The notes under the pieces are model-generated. The model did not search any database, was not told the DNA's origin, and saw nothing but the letters and a program-made list of their open reading frames with translations. This document shows, one piece after another, positions 1-5,103 of a stretch of DNA of 8,802 nt. Both the position numbers and the translations under genes were made by a program. Origin of the DNA: an uncultured beta proteobacterium. Its GTDB lineage: Bacteria > Pseudomonadota > Gammaproteobacteria > Burkholderiales > Burkholderiaceae. Numbering within the stretch: the first letter of the stretch is position 1; each line of letters opens with the position of its first letter. Location of the stretch: positions 1 through 8,802 of the forward strand of contig CAIYZI010000327.1 of assembly GCA_903930665.1 (NCBI GenBank), read 5' to 3'.

Positions 1-637
1 ACTCTAGTATGTACTCAGCCTCAATCGCATATTGGATACCACCAATGGTGATCAGCGCAAAGGCCTGTTTAGACCCCTCCTGCCCACCCTCAATTGGCAT
101 AGCCAATTGATGCATCCTTGACCGGAAGATCTCTTCATTACGCTTAGCGCCTGGTAAGGGTACTTCAGGGATGCTTGCATCAAAATGGATTGGTAGGCTC
201 TGCCCAACCTCGACCGTTAATAAAGCAGACAAATTGAGCAACAAAATAATTTCATCGTCATGTTTGATCTCCCCAGCAATCAGCTTGGAATAATCCGATT
301 TAAAGTCAGGCGGAATCACCAAATCACGATTTACGACGGATTCATCAGAAACAATTACTAGCCCTTTTACATAGTCTGCGACGATTCCACAGCGCATCTG
401 CGGAGTATTGACCAAAATGATGTTGGTTGAACCTTGGTATTCATGAGAAACATGTTTAAATCTTAAGCCCAAGTCCAAAACATGAACGATTTCGCCATGC
501 CAGTTCACCAACCCAACAAACCAAGGTGGCGCAGCTTCAATTGCGGAAAGCTCAGGCATCCAAAATACATTCTCCACACTCTCGGTGGGAACTGCATATT
601 GGACTGAGTCAGACTCAAAAACTAGAAAGCTTGGCAT
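1..637 (-). CDS. CheW-like chemotaxis coupling protein, apparently two-domain (C-terminus outside window)
   Basis: This is the N-terminal 212 residues of a CheW-type adaptor, which in chemosensory arrays links MCP receptors to a CheA kinase in the cytoplasm. The start ATG (635-637) opens with MPSFLVFESDSVQYAVPTES, the usual CheW beta-strand opening. It continues with WFVGLVNWHGEIVHVLDLGL (residues 39-58), which matches the CheW core pattern of 'GlvnwrG.ivpvlDL', and with IILVNTPQMRCGIVADYVKG (residues 73-92). From about residue 192, FALITIGGIQYAIEAEYIL looks like the beginning of a second CheW domain, so the full protein is probably longer than a single-domain CheW of about 160 residues. It lies 34 bp downstream of the cheR-like gene on the same strand and is probably cotranscribed with it. 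No strong Shine-Dalgarno is visible. The family assignment is firm. The second domain is inferred from a short stretch cut by the window edge. Confidence 0.85.
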   Translation of the reverse strand, partial: MPSFLVFESDSVQYAVPTESVENVFWMPELSAIEAAPPWFVGLVNWHGEIVHVLDLGLRFKHVSHEYQGSTNIILVNTPQMRCGIVADYVKGLVIVSDESVVNRDLVIPPDFKSDYSKLIAGEIKHDDEIILLLNLSALLTVEVGQSLPIHFDASIPEVPLPGAKRNEEIFRSRMHQLAMPIEGGQEGSKQAFALITIGGIQYAIEAEYILE

Positions 638-671
638 ATTAATCTTTATAAACTTTATTGTTCAATTTAGG

Positions 672-2078
672 TTACTTGAGTATTGAAGTCAAACCCTCTT
701 GAATATTGGCCAGATATTGTTTTAGATCAAAAACTGTACTGTTTTTTAGACATGGGATCGATTCCTGAGGCCCCATTTTTTGCAATGCTTTGATTGCTAG
801 GTCGCAAGACTTTGAAGCCATTTCAGGCTTATTTTCCTGAATCTGGATCGTAATTAATTCTAAATAGGCAGCAATGAACTCGGAGTCTAAGTAAAGCGTT
901 TTGCGAAGATCTGATTTCGCTTGTTCAATATCGCCCATTTCCATAGAAATCACTGCATGCAGGTAGTGCAACTGCGCTTGCATTGGGTCTATCAATGCAA
1001 GCTTTTGATACAGCTCAATTGCCTCTTTGAACTTCGCTTGATCGGCATATCGCCACGCCAATGCATAGAGCTCATCACTAGATTTCTCAGAAGGTAACGT
1101 TACAGGGGTCATGAGATGCCCACCGTCTGTTGGTGCCGAAATATAAGTCATGGGAATTAAAGACTCTTTAGGCATCTCAAATGCCTTGGGAGATAAGAAC
1201 ATAGTTGCCATAGGCGTTGTATCCGCCGCGGACTCTAAGAGAGCTGCGCCATCAATTTTTTGGTAAACCAAGGATTCTGGGTAAATTTTGACTTGTAAGC
1301 CACTTTGTCTATAGGCATGTAACTCCCCATGAGCTGTCATTAATACACCACCCCTTGCAAGGCATGCAGAGAGTTTTTCGGTAATGGCATTAATCGCATC
1401 CATATTCATATAAATGAATAGGTTTCTACAGAGGATGAAATCCACATCGACTAAGTTTTTTGAATAATCTGGCAAGTTCGCGTTAACAAGGTCGAGAACC
1501 AACAAACGGACACGGGAGCGAATCGAGGCATTTAAGCTCCACGAGCCAATCCCTCCTTTAAAATAGGCGCTCTTAAAGTCATTGCTACAACCTCTAAAGG
1601 ACCACTCCTTATAGGAGGCAAGCCTAGCCTTTTCAATAAAGACGGGATTAATATCACTTCCGACGATATCGATATCCCAATATTCGGGATCGGGAATCAA
1701 ACCTTCTAGCAAGATCACCAGAGAATAGAGCTCTTCACCGGTAGCGCAAGCGGGCGTCCAGATGCGTAGTTGTTTCTGTAAACGCTTTCTATTAATGATT
1801 TCCGGAAGAATGACACGACGAATTAAGTCCATTTGCCCTGGATCACGCATAAAGAAGGTTTCGCCAGTAGTCAGTAAGTCACTTAACATTTGGCGATCCT
1901 GTGAAAGATCCGTGATTCCACCGAGGTAAGCTTGATAAGCCGCAAAATCAGGCAATCCAAGCACTTTAATGCGCGCATGGATCCAAGTAGTTAATTTTTC
2001 ATAATCAAATTCTGTGATCCGCAGCCCTGTTACTTCGCGAACTTTTTGGATCAGCTCATTTGATAAAAAATTATTCAT
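672..2078 (-). CDS. CheR-type MCP glutamate methyltransferase with C-terminal TPR region (WspC-like)
   Basis: This 468-residue protein should transfer methyl groups from S-adenosylmethionine to receptor glutamates, setting adaptation in a chemosensory pathway. Visible CheR landmarks are TTGETFFMRDP (70-80), the SAM-binding loop TPACATGEELYSL (108-120; canonical CheR has GEEPYS, here GEELYS), the acidic strand GSDINPVFIEKA (140-151), FRG (161-163), and DFILCRNLFIYM (213-224) matching the usual 'D.ifCRNVliYf'. After a linker (about 280-335), residues 336-435 look like TPR-type helical repeats, for example YADQAKFKEAIELYQKLALI followed by a second similar unit. CheR with a TPR tail is typical of WspC and of other alternative chemosensory systems. 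The downstream gene is CheW-like, as in wspC-wspD. The start ATG lies only 28 bp from the left end of the mobile element (2107), so the natural promoter region may have been replaced. Wsp membership is inferred from order and domains only. Confidence 0.9.
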   Translation of the reverse strand: MNNFLSNELIQKVREVTGLRITEFDYEKLTTWIHARIKVLGLPDFAAYQAYLGGITDLSQDRQMLSDLLTTGETFFMRDPGQMDLIRRVILPEIINRKRLQKQLRIWTPACATGEELYSLVILLEGLIPDPEYWDIDIVGSDINPVFIEKARLASYKEWSFRGCSNDFKSAYFKGGIGSWSLNASIRSRVRLLVLDLVNANLPDYSKNLVDVDFILCRNLFIYMNMDAINAITEKLSACLARGGVLMTAHGELHAYRQSGLQVKIYPESLVYQKIDGAALLESAADTTPMATMFLSPKAFEMPKESLIPMTYISAPTDGGHLMTPVTLPSEKSSDELYALAWRYADQAKFKEAIELYQKLALIDPMQAQLHYLHAVISMEMGDIEQAKSDLRKTLYLDSEFIAAYLELITIQIQENKPEMASKSCDLAIKALQKMGPQESIPCLKNSTVFDLKQYLANIQEGLTSILK

Positions 2079-2106
2079 AGAACTTTATGTATTTTTATGA
2101 AAGTTT

Positions 2107-2126
2107 CGGTAGTGTCTCAGTTTGAA
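2107..2126 (+). repeat. Left terminal inverted repeat of the element
   Basis: The sequence CGGTAGTGTCTCAGTTTGAA is matched exactly, as its reverse complement, at 8413-8432. Similarity continues inward after a small gap (tttatccc here against aataaatccc at the other end, read inward), so the functional end is probably about 28-32 bp long. Confidence 0.92.
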
Positions 2127-2137
2127 TTTATCCCATC

Positions 2138-2165
2138 TTGACTGATTTCTAGTAATCGTTATGCT
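2138..2165 (+). promoter_or_regulatory. Candidate promoter for the small basic-protein gene, possibly giving a leaderless mRNA
   Basis: A TTGACT -35-like hexamer (2138-2143) is separated by 16 bp from a TATGCT -10-like hexamer (2160-2165), just inside the left inverted repeat and pointing into the element. Transcription would be expected to start about 7 nt downstream, at 2172-2173, which coincides with the ATG at 2173. This is a consensus-based prediction; the -10 matches only four of six positions. Confidence 0.4.
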
Positions 2166-2172
2166 TGAGGGT

Positions 2173-2481
2173 ATGGCAACAAAATCAAACCCTCGGAAAG
2201 ACCTTAACCAGTCAGCTTTTTCTATTTTGCAGCAGGCTACTGGCGAAGTAGAAAAGGCTGCCATTGATCCAAAGAAAAAAGCCGCCCAAGAATCAGGGCG
2301 GCGTGGTGGGCTTATCGGCGGCGCTGTTAGGGCTTCTAAGCTAACCCCCGAGCAGCGCTCGGAGATTGCTAGAAAAGCAGCAAACAAGCGTTGGTCAACT
2401 AAGAAACAATCCTCAGGTGACTTTGACGACTCCCCCACGCCCCAGAAACGCCGTGGAGTACTTCGACCTCCATTGGGTTAA
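2173..2481 (+). CDS. Small basic protein with an RGG/GG-rich, histone-H1-like motif
   Basis: This 102-residue, highly basic protein is of unknown function. Residues 1-24 (MATKSNPRKDLNQSAFSILQ onward) and the later ESGRRGGLIGGAVRASKLTP and EIARKAANKRW segments (about 40-74) match a widespread family of small proteins with the pattern '(L/R)GG(L/I)xGGxxRAxxL(T/S)PEqRxeIArKAAxxRW'. I recognise the pattern but know no proven role; binding to nucleic acid is plausible from composition alone. The ATG at 2173 is preferred over the in-frame ATG at 2161 because relatives usually start at M-x-K-(R/S)-S and because a candidate promoter would start transcription there. The C-terminus after KRW (about 28 residues) is unlike the family core and overlaps the end of the convergent ImmA-type gene by 83 bp, so it may be a read-on extension. 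It lies just inside the left inverted repeat, as the first passenger gene. Confidence 0.7.
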   Translation: MATKSNPRKDLNQSAFSILQQATGEVEKAAIDPKKKAAQESGRRGGLIGGAVRASKLTPEQRSEIARKAANKRWSTKKQSSGDFDDSPTPQKRRGVLRPPLG

Positions 2482-3487
2482 GGTGGATCGCCTCAGCAAT
2501 TTCATTTTTAGAGAAATTTAATTCGCTCTCAAAGAAATTAAGCATGTCTTTATAAGTGGTTATATCCTCTTTTGGCAAGGGATGAGGTTCAGATGTTTTA
2601 TAACCTCTGCTCGCTATTTGCCGCCAAATATATTGGGATTCCGATTTATCAATAGAGCCCACCGATACCGCTTTCATTAACAGGGCTTGAGCTGACACCT
2701 TCCAATATGCCTTTAATACAAAAAGATCTTGAAGTCTAACCTTTCCAATTCTTGTGAAATGTGGCTTTAATTCAGAGCTCGGCAGCAGAAATTCGGAAGC
2801 AAATTCATCCGCCTCTTCTTCCATGGTTTCGCTTGGAATTTGGTGAAGCACTAAATGTGCAAGCTCATGAGCCAATGTAAAGCGCCATCTATCACCAGTT
2901 AAATTATCGTTAATAAAAATAATCGGGGAAAGCTCATTTAGTCGTATGCTTGTTGCATCTATGCTTCTCATGCCAAAATTTACAGGAACAACAATAGCTC
3001 CAGTACTTTCGATAAGTTGTGTTAAATTTTTTATCGGGCCATCTGGTAAATTCCAGTAGGATCGCAATGACATCGCCGCAAGTGTTGCTGACCCATTGAA
3101 GTCTTCCGCAAGATCATATAGCGGTAACTTTCTTGACGCTTCAATGTCTATCGATTTCAAAAAAAACTTCAAGTTAATTCTTAGTATATTCACAATGCTT
3201 TGAATTTTCTTGCGCTCGATTGAGGATATTGTGGCCTTCTTTCTATAAAAATATGCGCTTGAACCAAACCCCAGTAACTCTTCATTTTGCGTAAAAAAAT
3301 CAATTGGAAACTGAAGCTTATCGACCAATAAAGCAGTCTGCTCCAGGCTGGCTGATTTAACACCGCCCTCTATTTTTGCAATGGTGGCTTGAGATGCTCC
3401 TATAAGTTTGCCCAATTCTTCTTGTGTTAATCCGCGATATTCTCTCGCCAATACGATCATGTCAGGATTAAGCTTTTCCATTTTCAT
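2399..3487 (-). CDS. XRE-family HTH regulator fused to an ImmA/IrrE (M78) metallopeptidase domain
   Basis: This 362-residue cytoplasmic protein is probably a DNA-binding regulator carrying a zinc-peptidase-like domain. Residues 7-62 form an XRE helix-turn-helix (LAREYRGLTQEELGKLIGAS, then QATIAKIEGG). Residues about 155-240 form the M78 domain, with the HELAH zinc motif (207-211) followed by EEEADEFASEFLLP (223-236), which supplies the third ligand region seen in ImmA/IrrE proteins. The C-terminal 120 residues are helical and of no recognised family. The gene overlaps the upstream partner gene by 20 bp, a sign of translational coupling. ATG 3487 was chosen over a TTG at 3493; ATG 3481 is equally possible and gives MEKLNPDM. 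In known systems ImmA/IrrE proteins cleave or antagonise a repressor, and HTH fusions often autoregulate. Here it probably controls the divergent region 4098-4220. That role is inference. Confidence 0.88.
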   Translation of the reverse strand: MKMEKLNPDMIVLAREYRGLTQEELGKLIGASQATIAKIEGGVKSASLEQTALLVDKLQFPIDFFTQNEELLGFGSSAYFYRKKATISSIERKKIQSIVNILRINLKFFLKSIDIEASRKLPLYDLAEDFNGSATLAAMSLRSYWNLPDGPIKNLTQLIESTGAIVVPVNFGMRSIDATSIRLNELSPIIFINDNLTGDRWRFTLAHELAHLVLHQIPSETMEEEADEFASEFLLPSSELKPHFTRIGKVRLQDLFVLKAYWKVSAQALLMKAVSVGSIDKSESQYIWRQIASRGYKTSEPHPLPKEDITTYKDMLNFFESELNFSKNEIAEAIHLNPMEVEVLHGVSGAWGSRQSHLRIVS

Positions 3488-4097
3488 TAGCAATTTGAAT
3501 AATAGTTGCTTCCTTTTTTCTCTTAATGCGATTTACCTTCTTACCGCCTTCCTCGTCAACTTTCTTAGCAAATAAATCTGAAACAATCGACTCGCTTCCG
3601 CTTTGAGTCAAAAGAACTTCCCAATAATTGCTTTTGAGGCCGCTGGGGCAAACCAAATGAACCGCCTTCAATTGCCCATCTTGATCCAAAATATATCCTG
3701 CCTCTAGATTGTGTGAGGCTTCAATTCCGGCCAATTGGAGTTGCCCCCTAAAGTCTTTTACTTGCTTTGTTGGTTGATTTTTAGATATGTAAGATTCATC
3801 AAATTTTTTAAATCGAATTGCGAGTTTTGCATCTACTACAAACATATACAACTTTTTTCGCTCAAGAACTTCAATCCCTTCTGTCTGCTCCACAAACTTG
3901 GTTGCCTCATGAACCATATGACAATGAATAATGTGAGCCTTACAACTATCCGAGTGAATCACTCTTTTATCGATTGGATAGCTTAAGTAGGCCTCCCAAG
4001 CATTTGTTATTGACTTATAGACACCACTTAACCTGCCACCAATTATTTTTAGCGCTTCGTCCTGTTCAATCAATGTTTTTTGCTCTAGCAATCCCAT
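3468..4097 (-). CDS. Unknown 209-residue partner protein of the HTH-ImmA/IrrE gene
   Basis: I do not recognise this family by name. The start is ATG 4097, preceded by a clear AAGGGG Shine-Dalgarno (4104-4109) at 6-nt spacing; in-frame TTG codons further upstream lack one. The protein is soluble, with no signal peptide or membrane segment. Its N-terminal half (1-80) looks helical and contains a His/Cys-rich patch, SDSCKAHIIHCHMVHEA (49-65). The middle (about 82-150) looks like an alpha/beta core with KKLYMFVVDAKLAIRFKKFD (81-100) and HNLEAGYILDQDGQLKAVHL (129-148). The tail (about 178-209) is Lys/Arg-rich. It is the first gene of the minus-strand operon, and its stop lies within the start of the ImmA-type gene, so the two products are likely made in proportion and may interact. 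An antitoxin-, sensor- or substrate-like relation to the peptidase is conceivable but not shown by the sequence. Confidence 0.8.
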   Translation of the reverse strand: MGLLEQKTLIEQDEALKIIGGRLSGVYKSITNAWEAYLSYPIDKRVIHSDSCKAHIIHCHMVHEATKFVEQTEGIEVLERKKLYMFVVDAKLAIRFKKFDESYISKNQPTKQVKDFRGQLQLAGIEASHNLEAGYILDQDGQLKAVHLVCPSGLKSNYWEVLLTQSGSESIVSDLFAKKVDEEGGKKVNRIKRKKEATIIQIANENGKA

Positions 4098-4220
4098 ATT
4101 TCGCCCCTTAAGATAAGTGCTTTTATGATAGCATAACAACTACATTATTTAATAAATTTATTCCAATAATTATTCCTTTATGCTAAAATAATTCAAATTC
4201 AGTTTGAAATTAGACGAGTA
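4098..4220. promoter_or_regulatory. Symmetric divergent promoter/operator region between the regulator operon and the transposase/R-M operon
   Basis: This is a 123-bp AT-rich intergenic region. On the minus strand TTATGCTATCATAA (4136-4123) and on the plus strand TTATGCTAAAATAA (4178-4191) share 12 of 14 bases and face outward. Each contains an extended -10 (TATGC followed by TATCAT or TAAAAT). Their midpoint is 4157. A perfect 12-bp palindrome AATAAATTTATT (4151-4162) is centred at 4156.5, where it would overlap both weak -35 regions. One dimeric regulator bound there could repress both operons; the HTH-ImmA protein is the obvious candidate. The geometry is seen in the sequence. Function is inferred. 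Confidence 0.6.
4192..4212 (+). repeat. Internal remnant of the element's terminal repeat, forming a small dyad upstream of the transposase
   Basis: TCAGTTTGAA (4199-4208) is identical to the inner half of both terminal repeats and is followed by atta, close to the ttta after the left terminal copy. The outer part (CGGTAGTGTC) is not present here. TTCAAA (4192-4197) and TTTGAA (4203-4208) also form an inverted pair with a 5-bp spacer. It sits 12 bp before the transposase ATG, where a simple IS of this type would have its left end. It is therefore either a decayed ancestral end or a transposase-binding site. Confidence 0.5.
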
Positions 4221-5099
4221 ATGAATACCATCCCCATTGAAAAACGAGTACAGATTCTTAACTTATTAGTTGAGGGCAACTCCATGCGCTCCATTGAGAG
4301 GATTGTTGGATGCTCCATCAACACCGTAACGAAGTTGTTATGTGATGTGGGCGCAGCCTGCGCCAAATACCACGATGAGAATGTTCGAGGGCTACAAAGC
4401 AAACTCGTGGAATGTGATGAAATATGGTCATTTTGCTATGCCAAGCAGAAGAATGTAGCGGCGGCTAAAGCTGCCCCCGAGGGTGCTGGTGACGTATGGA
4501 CATGGACGGCCATAGATGCTGATTCAAAGCTCATTATTTCTTATTTGCTTGGTGGTCGTGATGCCGAATATGCCCTTGAATTTACAGATGACTTACGCTC
4601 TCGTGTGGATTCACGGGTTCAGCTCACCACCGATGGCTATAAGGTCTATCTAAAGGCTATGGAAGAGTCTTTTGGTGATGATGTGGATTATGCCCAGCTA
4701 GTAAAGATGTTTGGCAATGCTCCAGGATCAACTGCTGGACGATATAGTCCTGCAGAATGCACTGGCATTAAAAAAGTTTGCATTAGTGGTAATCCCGAAT
4801 ACAACAAGGTTTCGACATCTTATGTAGAACGTCAAAATCTGACGATGCGTATGCACATGCGCCGTTTTACCCGCCTTACCAATGGCTTTGGAAAGAAGCT
4901 AGAAAACCAATTACATGCAGTAAGCTTGCACTTTATGTATTACAACTTTGCTAGGATTCATAAAACTCTACGGGTTACACCAGCCATGCAAGCAGGCCTT
5001 AGCGATCACGTTTGGAGTATTGAAGAAATTGCGCGTTTAGCTCCTGAACTAGTAGCAAAGAAGCGTGGAAAATATAACAAACAAAAAGATAGAATTTAA
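4221..5099 (+). CDS. DDE transposase, IS1-like (IS1-family annotated group)
   Basis: This 292-residue transposase should cut and join element ends at the terminal inverted repeats. An N-terminal helix-turn-helix lies at about 18-42 (EGNSMRSIERIVGCSINTVT), where IS1-type proteins bind the ends. The catalytic triad is visible: D66 in VECDEIWSF, D138 in LTTDGYKVY, and E203 in SYVERQNLTMR, followed by the typical NGFGKKLENQLHAVSLHFMY and NFARIHKTLRVTPAMQAGL. It is a single uninterrupted frame with all catalytic residues, so it is probably active. Unlike E. coli IS1 it needs no programmed frameshift. The start ATG 4221 follows a candidate extended -10 at 4178-4191 by about 30 bp. The R-M gene begins only 4 bp after its stop with no visible promoter between, which suggests cotranscription. 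The family name rests on overall resemblance rather than a search. Confidence 0.9.
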   Translation: MNTIPIEKRVQILNLLVEGNSMRSIERIVGCSINTVTKLLCDVGAACAKYHDENVRGLQSKLVECDEIWSFCYAKQKNVAAAKAAPEGAGDVWTWTAIDADSKLIISYLLGGRDAEYALEFTDDLRSRVDSRVQLTTDGYKVYLKAMEESFGDDVDYAQLVKMFGNAPGSTAGRYSPAECTGIKKVCISGNPEYNKVSTSYVERQNLTMRMHMRRFTRLTNGFGKKLENQLHAVSLHFMYYNFARIHKTLRVTPAMQAGLSDHVWSIEEIARLAPELVAKKRGKYNKQKDRI

Positions 5100-5103
5100 T
5101 TAA

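Noticed and set aside
2085..2438. 117-residue minus-strand open frame
   Set aside because: Antisense shadow of the RGG-type gene; its composition is typical of a reversed frame, it spans the inverted repeat, and it has no family resemblance.
3735..3986. 83-residue plus-strand open frame rich in Cys/Phe
   Set aside because: Lies wholly antisense within the 209-residue partner gene, which has a good Shine-Dalgarno and plausible protein composition.
4199..4402. 67-residue minus-strand open frame at the transposase start
   Set aside because: Antisense to the conserved N-terminal region of the transposase, with no start signal.
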